Virus record (IMG/VR): IMGVR_UViG_3300007512_000016
Location: 1-64,000 of that record
Reading direction: 5' to 3' (one strand)
DNA: 64,000 bases
Origin: a virus
The position numbers and the translations under genes were made by a program. This document shows positions 49,991 through 58,106 of the stretch, piece after piece (within the stretch, counting starts at the first letter, position 1; the number at the start of each line of letters is the position of its first letter). Under the pieces are notes generated by a model. The model saw only the letters and a list, made by a program, of their open reading frames with translations, was not told the origin of the DNA and searched no databases.

Positions 49991-50530
49991 CTATTGATCT
50001 TCCAACGGGGAAAGAAAAGCCCGCGGGATGGTTTGGACACTCTTCAGTGATCTCATGGTGAACATCACCTTTGCATGATCTCCGTCAAGAAGCAAAACCT
50101 CGCCCTCCAGAGACGAGTAAAGACCGTCGTTGACAACGACGGTCATTCCTTCCTCGATATCGGAGGCGATTTGCTCCGCGAGCTGCTTCCTCATGTCGTC
50201 AATAGAACGCTGCTGGACGACCTTGAGGGTCCGGACCCTTCCGGGCTGAGAGAGCACCGACCGGACATAAGGGCAATCGCGCTCCAGGGCGACATAATCC
50301 GAATCCCCCAGACCCGAAGCAACGAAAGCGTAGCCCTCCATGAGACAAATGGAGACAGTCCTCTCTTGCTGAGTAAATCGGACGCAGGGGACAAAGACAG
50401 GGTGGCTTGAATCCACCCCGAGATGATCTCGGAGGGCTTTTTCCAAACCGCCCTCTCGGGCAAGGGCCTCCCCGGCACTTGTCAGTTCAAGAACCACCCA
50501 GGTCGGTGCATCACGCAGGTCGCCTGTCAT
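49991..50530 (-). CDS. NusG-like transcription elongation factor
   Basis: 179 residues. The N-terminal part has the order and strands of a NusG NGN domain: TWVVLELTSAGEALAREGGL, FVPCVRFTQQERTVSICLME, GYAFVASGLGDSDYVALER. The C-terminal ~55 residues are a KOW domain: GMTVVVNDGLYSSLEGEVLL then DHAKVMFTMRS. NusG joins RNA polymerase and ribosomes or Rho, and phage-coded variants act in antitermination. It overlaps the clamp-loader gene by 20 nt and precedes the sigma-like gene, forming a transcription-control pair. Similarity is by eye but domain order is convincing. Confidence 0.7.
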   Translation of the reverse strand: MTGDLRDAPTWVVLELTSAGEALAREGGLEKALRDHLGVDSSHPVFVPCVRFTQQERTVSICLMEGYAFVASGLGDSDYVALERDCPYVRSVLSQPGRVRTLKVVQQRSIDDMRKQLAEQIASDIEEGMTVVVNDGLYSSLEGEVLLLDGDHAKVMFTMRSLKSVQTIPRAFLSPLEDQ

Positions 50531-51869
50531 CGTGACTTAGACGGTCCAAGAGAGTGCCAAGTTCAACCCGAAACTGCTCCGGGGACAACATCCCCCGCAA
50601 CCCCATCGGGGTTGGCTGATCCTCCAGCCGCTTTCGAGTCTCCCGGTTGACTGCTCTCTCATCAACGTGTACTCCTCCGATGTTTCGGACTTGTAGGGAC
50701 ACCTTACCGGGATCATCTCCCGAGGGAGCCTCAGCTTTCTCCGGCTGAGACTTCACGGCGGGTTGTGGAACAACAACCGCAGCCGCGGGGGTCCTAACAG
50801 GAGTACCCACTCTTATCTGATGAAGCAACGAGAGATCACATCGAAGCGTGGCCTCTGAGGGGCGGGCCAGTCTGGAAGACATGTGAGTCGCGAAGGCCAC
50901 GAGAAAGCTACCATGCAGCTTCCCTGCTGATTTCACACGGGTTTTATCCAGGTACAAGGGGATGGAGCCGGCACCCAGAACCGCCCGGTAAGCCACCATG
51001 AAGAGATCAGTCAGGGCGTGGTAAACGCTCGCCGGGCTCGTCGAGCGCAGGAGACCGTCCACCGCGACCTGACAAGCCGCTTCATCTTGACCGATCTGCT
51101 CAAGAATCGCTAAATAAGCGTCGAAGGCCCCCAGATTCAAGACGCGAGCCGTATTGGTCCGGTCCACGCTGCCAAACTTCGCGACGGTCTCCATCGCTTT
51201 GATGGCTCCCCGGAAGTGGCACTTCTTAACGGCCGCGATCAGCTCCAGGGTCGCTCTGTCATAGACCACCGACTCCTCATCGCAGATGTAGGCGAGGCGG
51301 TCCGCGACCTGCTCTGGCGTACATTTTTTGATGGTGAACGAGGGGGCACAACGATCGAAGATCGTCGCGCTCATGCTCTCCGGAGCCGTCGTACAGAAGA
51401 TGCAGATCAGCCACTTGTCCTCCGTCCCGGGGATGCAATCCTCCATGACCTTGAGGAGGGCGTCCAGGGCTCCCTTGGAGAGCTGGTGAGCCTCATCAAA
51501 GAGGTAGATACGACGGGTCCCTGAGAACGTCGCATACTGGAGGCTCTCCACGATCCCTCGGATATCCTCCTTGCCGCTGTTCGTAGCGGCGTCCACTTCC
51601 ACGAAAGACTCAGAAGACCCCGACCGGAGGATGTTTCGACAGGAGAGGCAGGCGTCGCAGGGATTACCCCTCTGCGGATCATCGCAGAGCAAAGCTCGGG
51701 CGAGGATCCGGCCCATCGTCGTCTTGCCCGACCCAAAAGGCCCAGAAAACACGTAGCTCTGCTCAAACCCGGCCCCTGCCGAGACGATCTCCCGCAGAAT
51801 CGCCGCGTGGGATTCTTGACCCACGACGGCTTCATAGCCCGCCGGCCGATACTGAGTATCCCACGCCAC
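50511..51869 (-). CDS. dnaX: DNA polymerase III gamma/tau-like clamp loader
   Basis: 452 residues from GTG 51869, with AGAGGAGGTG upstream. YRPAGYEAVVGQESHAAILR and SYVFSGPFGSGKTTMGRILA carry the DnaX opening and Walker A. CDACLSCRNI provides the zinc knuckle. RRIYLFDEAHQLSKGALDAL is Walker B with DEAH, and TTAPESMSATIFDRC has the sensor 1 and arginine-finger-like S-R-C-type element (here D-R-C). It opens the sliding clamp on DNA. The C-terminal ~90 residues are Pro/Ala-rich linker (PAAAVVVPQPAVKS), like tau. It is accompanied by a clamp and primase downstream in the operon. Confidence 0.9.
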   Translation of the reverse strand: MAWDTQYRPAGYEAVVGQESHAAILREIVSAGAGFEQSYVFSGPFGSGKTTMGRILARALLCDDPQRGNPCDACLSCRNILRSGSSESFVEVDAATNSGKEDIRGIVESLQYATFSGTRRIYLFDEAHQLSKGALDALLKVMEDCIPGTEDKWLICIFCTTAPESMSATIFDRCAPSFTIKKCTPEQVADRLAYICDEESVVYDRATLELIAAVKKCHFRGAIKAMETVAKFGSVDRTNTARVLNLGAFDAYLAILEQIGQDEAACQVAVDGLLRSTSPASVYHALTDLFMVAYRAVLGAGSIPLYLDKTRVKSAGKLHGSFLVAFATHMSSRLARPSEATLRCDLSLLHQIRVGTPVRTPAAAVVVPQPAVKSQPEKAEAPSGDDPGKVSLQVRNIGGVHVDERAVNRETRKRLEDQPTPMGLRGMLSPEQFRVELGTLLDRLSHDDRRPA

Positions 51870-51889
51870 GAGGCACCTCCTCTAAGAGA

Positions 51890-52468
51890 CTACGCCTCTG
51901 CCGCCACTTCCAGGCTAGCTTCCTCGGGCTCCGGAGCGGAATCGGCCTCAACCTCCGGACCGTCACCCGGGACCCTCTTCGTCGCAGGCTTGGGAGCCTG
52001 CAAGAGGTTCAGGATGTTGTTGCCGTCCGCTACTTCATCCTGGCTGTCCACGGGCGGGAAGAGGGCCTTGATGCCGTGCCTACGGATAGCATCCCGGAAG
52101 CCCCAGGCGTCGGGCTTCCGGAGCTTGGTCTTCGTCTCTCCAGACTCCGTGTCCTCCTCCGCAGAGCAGGCACAGAGAGCCGAGTCCATCCAGGCGTCCT
52201 TCTCCCTGGACGAAGCCCGATCCCAGAGATCCGCCGACAAGATGATGAAGAAGGCGTACTCGATCCGGACCTCGCTGAGGCCCCCCAGCACGCCCGGGGC
52301 CCTCTTCACCTGGAAGGGGATAGCGATCCCGTTCTCCTTCGGAGCCGTGTCCCGAAACATCACCGCGATCCCGTCAATCACCGCGACGAGATCATGGTGG
52401 TCCTGAAAGACCCGGTCCTTCATCGACTTCCAGATAGTGTCGTTAGCAGGATAGAACTTCACAGCCAT
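51890..52468 (-). CDS. Possible degenerate metallopeptidase-like protein
   Basis: 192 residues from ATG 52468 (GAGG six bases upstream; a second ATG at 52474 is alternative). The N-terminal ~110 residues resemble phage putative metallopeptidase proteins: AVIDGIAVMFRDTAPKENGI, then AFFIILSADLWDRASSREKD and AWMDSALCACS where relatives have HExxH. Here the His and Glu are gone, so it would be inactive. The rest is a Pro/Glu-rich tail. Partner or regulator function is possible. Similarity is weak. Confidence 0.5.
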   Translation of the reverse strand: MAVKFYPANDTIWKSMKDRVFQDHHDLVAVIDGIAVMFRDTAPKENGIAIPFQVKRAPGVLGGLSEVRIEYAFFIILSADLWDRASSREKDAWMDSALCACSAEEDTESGETKTKLRKPDAWGFRDAIRRHGIKALFPPVDSQDEVADGNNILNLLQAPKPATKRVPGDGPEVEADSAPEPEEASLEVAAEA

Positions 52469-52476
52469 CTTCATCC

Positions 52477-53205
52477 TCACAGGTAAGTCGCGAGGGCCTG
52501 TCGCAGACCCTCCGAACCGGTTTTTTCCCAAATCTCACCAGGATCTCCGCCACCTCTGTAGCGTACATCCTGGCACGTAATACCAGCAGCCCTCAGGGAA
52601 CGGAGGGCTCCCCAATATGTCCGCTTGGTTTTCTCGTCCACCCAACCCAGCACGCCCTTCCGCCCTGTAGGGTCCTCGTCGTACACGACGTAGACCGAAC
52701 CCCGGAGAAACCTCCGGAGGAAGGTAACGTGCTTTTTCGACAGACGGGCCCACATAGACGCCAGCACCGTGTCCTCCTGAGGGACTACATGACTCAAGGC
52801 TCCCAGGTCAAAGAGACCCTCGCAAACCCAGACGTCGCCGCCCGTGTGAATCTGGGTAGCCGCTTCAAAATCAAGACCCAGGAACACCGGATTCCACTTG
52901 GCTTCTGGGAGCAGAAGCCGGACGAGTTGCTTCTGCTCCATCCCACGACACTCCGCCCCGATCAACTCGCCTCGGGGCGAGTACAGGGGCGTCACCAGCA
53001 TTCCCTCCAGCTTCTCCCCATATGAGCCATGACGCTCCCGAAAGAGCGGGTCCGGGTGCGGGGTCGGGGGTGGAATGTCCGACCACACGCCCATCCCCAG
53101 GCGAAGGGCCAGAGGTTCCGGGACGCCGCGACCCAAGACGTAGTCTTCACCCACGTAGAAGAGATCCTGAGCCGAAGACACTCGCTCCTGAAGCCACTCC
53201 TTCAC
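52477..53205 (-). CDS. TOPRIM primase-like protein
   Basis: 242 residues from GTG 53205. VWVCEGLFDLGALSHVV provides the TOPRIM Glu and VYVVYDEDPTGRKGVLGWVD the D-x-D that binds Mg. EKLEGMLVTPLYSPRGELIGA resembles the DnaG N-terminal RNA-polymerase subdomain. A zinc-binding N-terminal domain is absent, so it is shorter than full DnaG. It makes RNA primers for lagging-strand synthesis and is in the same operon as clamp loader and clamp. Confidence 0.75.
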   Translation of the reverse strand: MKEWLQERVSSAQDLFYVGEDYVLGRGVPEPLALRLGMGVWSDIPPPTPHPDPLFRERHGSYGEKLEGMLVTPLYSPRGELIGAECRGMEQKQLVRLLLPEAKWNPVFLGLDFEAATQIHTGGDVWVCEGLFDLGALSHVVPQEDTVLASMWARLSKKHVTFLRRFLRGSVYVVYDEDPTGRKGVLGWVDEKTKRTYWGALRSLRAAGITCQDVRYRGGGDPGEIWEKTGSEGLRQALATYL

Positions 53206-53717
53206 CGTAGGACCGCCATACCACGGCTAGCGTTATGAACCACCACGATGCTGATTCCGCTGGGGTCTTCCCCAAGAAACCCCAGAAAAGCTCGATCCCG
53301 AGGTACCACCACCACCTCATCTCCCAACCAGGAGACCTTGGTGTGTTCCTGGTTCTCGCAGACCCGAGGATCCACAGTCTCCCCCACCAGCACATCGACC
53401 GGGAGGAGGTCATAGTACGACAGGTGATCCATAGCGGCCTGAAGTCCCTTTGATGTGAGAGGATGGACGTTCCCCCATCCTCGCCGGTCCCCCTCCGTGA
53501 TTACCGCAGCGACCACGCCTCGGTAGTAATTCTCGCGAGCTACATCGCGTCGGAAAGCAGCTCGGATCCTCCGGTTGGTTGAGACCCGATCCACCCAAAG
53601 GAAGCCCCTAGTTGAGGATACCAGGAAAGGAGCCAGATCAGGCTCAACCACAAACTCCGCGAAGAGAGCATTCCGTCTCTGAATCCGGTAAGGCCTCACT
53701 AGCAGTAGATCAGCCAC
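53202..53717 (-). CDS. Hypothetical protein in replication operon
   Basis: 171 residues, overlapping the primase start by 4 nt and its own GTG start by 8 nt with the upstream gene. The sequence is beta-alternating: ALFAEFVVEPDLAPFLVSST, DVLVGETVDPRVCENQEHTK, DEVVVVPRDRAFLGFLGEDP, ISIVVVHNASRGMAVL. The last part looks like a strand set. No catalytic motif recognised. Probably part of the replication apparatus. Confidence 0.6.
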   Translation of the reverse strand: MADLLLVRPYRIQRRNALFAEFVVEPDLAPFLVSSTRGFLWVDRVSTNRRIRAAFRRDVARENYYRGVVAAVITEGDRRGWGNVHPLTSKGLQAAMDHLSYYDLLPVDVLVGETVDPRVCENQEHTKVSWLGDEVVVVPRDRAFLGFLGEDPSGISIVVVHNASRGMAVLR

Positions 53718-54207
53718 CCCAGCCGCCCCAGAGACGTTGCCACCAGGAACGCTTCCGCGCTTCCGGACGGGGGGGAGGGACCGGGAGACTCACGGGTGCT
53801 CTCTGCTCGCTCTCAGCAACAGGCGGAGCTGATCCCGCCTGGGGGTCACTGAGGACCCACATGAGAGCAGCCAGGACCGGGTAAGAGGCGCCGATCTCAT
53901 CCATCGTCGCAGCCTCCAAGAAGTTCACGAAGTCCTTCTTGATCTCCTCCTTGGATTTCCGCGGTGAGAACATGCCGCAGGACCCTGACAGGTCCAGCTT
54001 GAGGTTCTCATCGCAGATCTGGTAGAGATCCGCGAACTTCCCAACAGGGTTCATGCAGATCCCGAGAGGTTCCCCGGATGGGGAACCCACGGACTCGTTG
54101 AACTCGCAGTTACACGGGCGAGGAGCAAGATTCAGCTCGATCAGCCGCTTCAGGTGGCGAAAGCGCACCTGCTTCAACTTCTGCTTGATCGATCCTTCTG
54201 ACTGCAT
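53710..54207 (-). CDS. Cysteine-rich replication-region protein
   Basis: 165 residues from ATG 54207 with GAGGAG upstream. Residues ~35-80 contain CNCEFNE, GICMN, ICDEN and SGSCGMF: five or six Cys in a pattern like an iron-sulfur or zinc site. A Lys-rich helix follows (SPRKSKEEIKKDFVNFLEAA), and the C-terminus is Pro-rich and ends SWWQRLWGGWGG, a Trp-rich tail. No named family. It is in the operon of primase and Rad50-like genes. Confidence 0.6.
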   Translation of the reverse strand: MQSEGSIKQKLKQVRFRHLKRLIELNLAPRPCNCEFNESVGSPSGEPLGICMNPVGKFADLYQICDENLKLDLSGSCGMFSPRKSKEEIKKDFVNFLEAATMDEIGASYPVLAALMWVLSDPQAGSAPPVAESEQRAPVSLPVPPPRPEARKRSWWQRLWGGWGG

Positions 54208-54226
54208 AGTCTCCTCGGTCCCCACC

Positions 54227-54859
54227 CTACCGGGGCTGCTCCCTAACTGAGGCCACCCCGCCTCGGTTAGTAATCCGGTAGCTGCGATCCGCGGACTCCT
54301 CCAGGGCAGTCAGGTGAGTCACCATCAGCAGGTCCATGCCCAGGCGAGCACACAGCCCCCGGAGGAAATAACCCGTGTTCACCACATAGGTGGTGTCCAC
54401 CGCAGGCAGAGCCTCATCCAGAAACAGGACCGGACGCATCCCTCGACGAAACAAGACGGTGATCCTCAGAATCACCGACTGCACCGTGGTCACGGACCCC
54501 CCAAACGCGGCGTCTGAGGCTCCTTCAATGCTGTTGTCCTTATCAAGGTGCTGGATGGTCGTCAGCGACACCGACACCTTCCCTCGCTGGACCTCTACGG
54601 TGGACTTGACCTCAATGTCTTGATCCGTGAAGATCCGCTGGAGCCCCTCCACCTGGAGTCGCTCCACCGCCGTGACGCTAGCGGTGACCTCGCGATCGAT
54701 CAACTTCTGGAAGAGACGAGCGACCAGATCCAGAATTTCTGTCTCCGCCGCGAGACCTTGAATCTCTCCAAGATAGGCAGCTTCAGTGCGCCGAAGGCTC
54801 TCTCTCAGGCCCACAGCCTGAGAGTAACCCTGGAGCAGCTCAGAAGCCGTCAGAGCCAC
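54227..54859 (-). CDS. Rad50/SbcC-like C-terminal half
   Basis: 210 residues from GTG 54859, overlapping the clamp stop by 10 nt. Residues ~20-70 are helical and look like a short coiled coil (LRRTEAAYLGEIQGLAAETE). AAFGGSVTTVQSVILRI is the ABC signature region and MRPVLFLDEALPAVDTTY is Walker B with catalytic Glu and D-loop; LLMVTHL has the H-loop His. It has no Walker A. Together with the N-terminal half (59500-60717) it would form a complete ABC head. That both halves are separate genes is an inference; the domain content is clear. Confidence 0.75.
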   Translation of the reverse strand: MALTASELLQGYSQAVGLRESLRRTEAAYLGEIQGLAAETEILDLVARLFQKLIDREVTASVTAVERLQVEGLQRIFTDQDIEVKSTVEVQRGKVSVSLTTIQHLDKDNSIEGASDAAFGGSVTTVQSVILRITVLFRRGMRPVLFLDEALPAVDTTYVVNTGYFLRGLCARLGMDLLMVTHLTALEESADRSYRITNRGGVASVREQPR

Positions 54860-55974
54860 TGAATAGCCGTCAAGTAGGTGTCCCCGTGGGCTTCCCAGCA
54901 AAAGCGCACGAGCCCCGTCTGCTGGCCCTTCTTGTTGACCTTCTTGATGAGGTCAAACCGAATGACCTCCTCCGGGTTCTTGTCCAGCATCTTCTTCAGG
55001 TGCGGGACAGAGAACTGAAAGCCTCCATCAGGGAACGCCTCGATCTTCTCTACAGAGACCGCCGGGACCGGGACCGAGTCGCTGCTGCCTGCCAAGCTCT
55101 CCATAGAGAGGGAAGCCCTCTCCTCCTCCGGATCCCAGAGGAATCGAACCTTCTGGTTGTCCTTATCCGCCGACGTCGAGAGGATGACCAGGACACGGCG
55201 AAGATCTTCCGTCCGGAAGGAGACCACGCAATCGGGCTCATCCTCCTTGTCCACGTCGATCTCAGGGAACTCCGCCAGCGGCAACGCGAGACCGAACACG
55301 GACCCATCTGATCCCGAGAAAAAGAGAGTCCCCCCAGCCAGCCGCAGATCGACGTCACCATCTCCCAGGCTGGCGAGGTAGGACATGACCGGACCCACCT
55401 GATCCAGGTGAATCTTCAGAGTGGACCCCTTCAGGACGTCGGACTCCACCATCGCAAAGGCCCGAAGATCCATCGACTTCAAGACCCCCTCCTGAACCTC
55501 CGTAAGGGCGAGGTGAGGAGCCTGAGACTCATGAGGGAAGATGAAATCCCGGGTGTGGTCGAGGGCAGCGCGGAGACGCACAGCCTTCACCGTCACCTGG
55601 GTGGAAGACTTCGCGAAGCCTTTATCCCAATAAGGAAAAGTGACCGGATCCAGGCTGGGCCAGCGGACACTCCCGGAGGGGGACGTCCCCGTCACGATCG
55701 AACCCTTGCTCTCCAGGGTGAGAGCAACGTCCCCCACACCGGAGACCCACCGGAGGAGACGCCAGCCCTCCACCGTGAAAGCCCCTTCCTTACCGGTCAC
55801 TTCGCAGACCAGAGGAGCGGAGGCGAGCACCTGCTGGTTGTGCGTCAGGACCGCCACCTTGTCGTCCTTCAGACGGACCACAAAGTGAGACTCCAACCCG
55901 CCCTTCTTGGCGAGTGCAACAGACGCGGTCTTGAGGGCCTGCTCAAGATCTTTCTGGGCAGCTCGAATCTTCAT
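54850..55974 (-). CDS. dnaN: DNA sliding clamp (beta-like)
   Basis: 374 residues from ATG 55974, the right length for a bacterial beta clamp. Three repeated domains are suggested: MKIRAAQKDLEQALKTASVA and VTVKAVRLRAALDHTRDFIF begin the first two, and EDLRRVLVILSTSADKDNQK the third, each starting a helix followed by strands (VRWPSLDPVTFPYW, FGLALPLAEFPEIDVDKED). The C-terminus, TYLTAIQWL, occupies the usual hydrophobic end position. It encircles DNA to hold polymerase. The DnaX-like loader lies downstream. ATGA overlap with the 89-residue coiled-coil gene. Confidence 0.75.
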   Translation of the reverse strand: MKIRAAQKDLEQALKTASVALAKKGGLESHFVVRLKDDKVAVLTHNQQVLASAPLVCEVTGKEGAFTVEGWRLLRWVSGVGDVALTLESKGSIVTGTSPSGSVRWPSLDPVTFPYWDKGFAKSSTQVTVKAVRLRAALDHTRDFIFPHESQAPHLALTEVQEGVLKSMDLRAFAMVESDVLKGSTLKIHLDQVGPVMSYLASLGDGDVDLRLAGGTLFFSGSDGSVFGLALPLAEFPEIDVDKEDEPDCVVSFRTEDLRRVLVILSTSADKDNQKVRFLWDPEEERASLSMESLAGSSDSVPVPAVSVEKIEAFPDGGFQFSVPHLKKMLDKNPEEVIRFDLIKKVNKKGQQTGLVRFCWEAHGDTYLTAIQWL

Positions 55975-56240
55975 CCATTCTCCAAATACGGGGCGAGGGT
56001 GTGGGCGGCGGTCTGGAGGTCTCGCTCCAAAGCCAGTACCAGCTCGGAGCACCGCGTCTCCAACTCCAGAATCGTGGCGTCCAGATGGGCAGGATCGAGA
56101 CCTTGCTCCCGACACCTATCGTCTATCTGGCGGAGACGAGCCTCAGCCTCTTCTCTCCGCCCAGAGAGGCGTTGAACTTCTTTCGCGAGCTGTTCTCGTT
56201 TCTGGACAGCTTCCTGAATCCGAGTGTCAAGACCGGACAT
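55971..56240 (-). CDS. Coiled-coil small protein
   Basis: 89 residues. Nearly all helix with heptads: LDTRIQEAVQKREQLAKEVQ, RLSGRREEAEARLRQIDDRC, ATILELETRCSELVLALERD. Two Cys residues only. First gene of the clamp/Rad50-C operon with AGGAGG and a CGTATAG element upstream. It could supply coiled-coil for the split Rad50 or be a replisome assembly factor; this is speculative. Confidence 0.65.
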   Translation of the reverse strand: MSGLDTRIQEAVQKREQLAKEVQRLSGRREEAEARLRQIDDRCREQGLDPAHLDATILELETRCSELVLALERDLQTAAHTLAPYLENG

Positions 56241-56291
56241 GGTGTAAACACCTCCTGCTCCCCCCTATACGACCGCCGCTGACCTTTCGGT
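56241..56291 (-). promoter_or_regulatory. Promoter and leader of clamp operon
   Basis: On the minus strand GGTCGTATAGGGGGG (CGTATAG at 56271-56265) precedes GCAGGAGGTG and the ATG at 56240. Upstream GACCGAAAGGTC forms a small stem with a GAAA tetraloop (56282-56271 region), possibly the end of the previous transcript. It has the clearest CGTATA[G/C] element with a good ribosome site. Confidence 0.4.
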
Positions 56292-56756
56292 CTATCTGCT
56301 GTGGCGGTTCTTATAGCCCCTGCGGCCGGACCTGGACCCCTCCCTCTGACTCCGCAGAGGACAGTGAGCCCCCGGTGTGTCAGAAGGAGTCACGGAAGAA
56401 GGGTCGTCTACCTGAAGGTTGGGTTCCCAACGCTGCCATTTCCCAATCCGCCGACGACGAGCCTCACGATCCGTCGCGTAAGCCAGGAAGGTAAGACGCT
56501 TGTGCTCGGAAAGATCAGCCTCACCCGTGATATCTCTCATCAGGCGATTGCCGCTGGGGTCATACCGCTGATTCAAGCCCCGTCGCCTATCGGTCCCGTC
56601 AGGCATACGAGCCGCTTGGTAGGGCTCTTGAGCCAGGAATCGCTCCTCCAGGCGTTGCTTAGCGTCCAACACCGCCGCCCGGAACCGGAGGAGCCCATGA
56701 TCCGAAAGCTTGCGAATTTCCGCCTCAGTCATTTTCCTGGGGGACTTTTTCGCCAC
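56292..56756 (-). CDS. Basic hypothetical protein
   Basis: 154 residues from GTG 56756 with GAGAGG upstream. Very basic: KKSPRKMTEAEIRKLSD at the start, EARRRRIGKWQRWEP in the middle and SRSGRRGYKNRHSR at the end. A helix (LRFRAAVLDAKQRLEERFLA) follows the N-terminus. Low-complexity basic tails suggest nucleic-acid binding. No family. Located between the PD-(D/E)XK nuclease and the clamp operon. Confidence 0.55.
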   Translation of the reverse strand: MAKKSPRKMTEAEIRKLSDHGLLRFRAAVLDAKQRLEERFLAQEPYQAARMPDGTDRRRGLNQRYDPSGNRLMRDITGEADLSEHKRLTFLAYATDREARRRRIGKWQRWEPNLQVDDPSSVTPSDTPGAHCPLRSQREGSRSGRRGYKNRHSR

Positions 56757-56766
56757 AAGGCACCTC

Positions 56767-57723
56767 TCATTTGAAGGAGAGGTCCACAACCCCATCCAGG
56801 GTCCCGAAAAACTCCTCCGACGACTTCAGAGAATTCTTACGACGCTTAGCCGAATTTGCGGCCCGCTGCTCCAACCGGGGAGTACATACGGGCTCAAACT
56901 CGCACCACCGGCAGACCTTCGGCTTCGGCGTCGCCGGGAACTTCTTCTTGTCCATCCCCTTCCGGGCCTCGATAGCCCGAATCGCCAACCCCTGAATGTC
57001 TTCCCGAGTGAACGGGATCCAGTCCACCCCGGTCTCCACCTCGCCCGTGTCGTTCCCGTCCTTATCCAGAACAGGGGCCCCTGCGGGGTAACGGAAGTAC
57101 ACAAAGCCCAGGCGATCCGGCAGCTTATTGTACAAGAGGTAATGACAGAGGGCATACCAGCGTAGCTGGTCCGGGTCCGTGTACTTCCCCTTGCTCTTGC
57201 TGTTCTTGCCATCCAGAATCGTGATCCCGGTGTCCTCACGGCGAATGATGATATCGGCCCGCCCACCAATCGGGGTGTATTTGTTGACGTACCCCAGGAG
57301 GTCAACCTCCGATCTGGAGTACACACCCAGGAGACGATTCTGCTTCACCGTCCGGATGAAGCCTTCCACCCCAGACCAGATCACCTCCCACATCTCATCC
57401 CGGGTCGGAGCCGATCGCCAGTCGATATACTTCCGCCGTAGATTCCGGTTGAAGCTCGCCCGGCACTTCGTCTCCAGGCGGCGGAGGAGCCCCTCCGGGT
57501 TCTTGTACTCCTCATCGTTGTAGAAATACTCGCACATGTCCGCCAGGACGATGCCCATCACGGCGTGGTGTTCGCTCTTCTTCTCCGGGATTTCCTTCCC
57601 CCGACCGGGACCCCTGCCCAGGTCGATATCGCCCCAACCCCGGTACCAGAGAAACTTCCGGGGACACTCTTCATACTTGAGCAAACTGCTCCAATAGAGA
57701 GTGAATTCCTTCTTCGGGGGCAT
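56767..57723 (-). CDS. PD-(D/E)XK nuclease, Cas4/RecB-like
   Basis: 318 residues. YWSSLLKYEECPRKFLWYRG has the first Cys. GGRADIIIRREDTGITILDG then KNSKSKGKY gives G-G-x-x-D and the catalytic D-x-K-like DGKNSK motif with the preceding Asp. QLRWYALCHYLL is the usual Q-x-x-x-Y helix, and KVCRWCEFEPVC supplies three more Cys. Four Cys at both ends mark an iron-sulfur cluster nuclease of the Cas4/AddB/RecB type, which resects DNA ends in recombination. It sits with SbcD- and Rad50-like genes. No Cas genes or CRISPR are nearby. Confidence 0.85.
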   Translation of the reverse strand: MPPKKEFTLYWSSLLKYEECPRKFLWYRGWGDIDLGRGPGRGKEIPEKKSEHHAVMGIVLADMCEYFYNDEEYKNPEGLLRRLETKCRASFNRNLRRKYIDWRSAPTRDEMWEVIWSGVEGFIRTVKQNRLLGVYSRSEVDLLGYVNKYTPIGGRADIIIRREDTGITILDGKNSKSKGKYTDPDQLRWYALCHYLLYNKLPDRLGFVYFRYPAGAPVLDKDGNDTGEVETGVDWIPFTREDIQGLAIRAIEARKGMDKKKFPATPKPKVCRWCEFEPVCTPRLEQRAANSAKRRKNSLKSSEEFFGTLDGVVDLSFK

Positions 57724-57733
57724 GTGGACTCGG

Positions 57734-58102
57734 TCAGATAAGGGTGCTGATAAGCCCCGCTAGGATGGGGCCTAGCACTCTACCGACCTTCGTGAGGAAC
57801 TCGACCGCAGCCGTCTTCTCTGTCTGCTCCGCCTGCTCCATCGCAGCGACCAGATCCGAAGAAGTCATGAGCCCGATCGCCCGAATCTCCTCCTGGCTGA
57901 GAGCTTCACCGGCTCCCAACTTGGTCACCATATTCAGGCTCATCTGGAGCCCTGCGGCTCCATGAGTCCCGAGCATGTCTGTCAGAGTCCCCAGAGCAGT
58001 TTCCTCTAGCAAACTGCTGGGGGCGAGGTTGCCCAACTTGCCGACGGCGTCGGTGACGCCCATCTTGGCGAGTTGAGCGATCAAATCTGAATTGGCTGAC
58101 AT
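57734..58102 (-). CDS. Hydrophobic-tail small protein
   Basis: 122 residues. Largely amphipathic helices rich in Ala, Leu and Met (DLIAQLAKMGVTDAVGKLGN, GLQMSLNMVTKLGAGEALSQ). The C-terminus, GRVLGPILAGLISTLI, is a short hydrophobic segment that could insert into a membrane or pack in a capsid. It has no Cys and no charged tail. Adjacent to a lipoprotein gene, a lysis or membrane role is possible but not shown; holins usually have longer membrane segments. Confidence 0.55.
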   Translation of the reverse strand: MSANSDLIAQLAKMGVTDAVGKLGNLAPSSLLEETALGTLTDMLGTHGAAGLQMSLNMVTKLGAGEALSQEEIRAIGLMTSSDLVAAMEQAEQTEKTAAVEFLTKVGRVLGPILAGLISTLI

Positions 58103-58106
58103 GGGC

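Noticed and set aside
56767-57723. CRISPR adaptation gene, because the product resembles Cas4
   Set aside because: There are no other cas genes or repeat arrays; its neighbours are recombination genes, so a resection nuclease is more likely.
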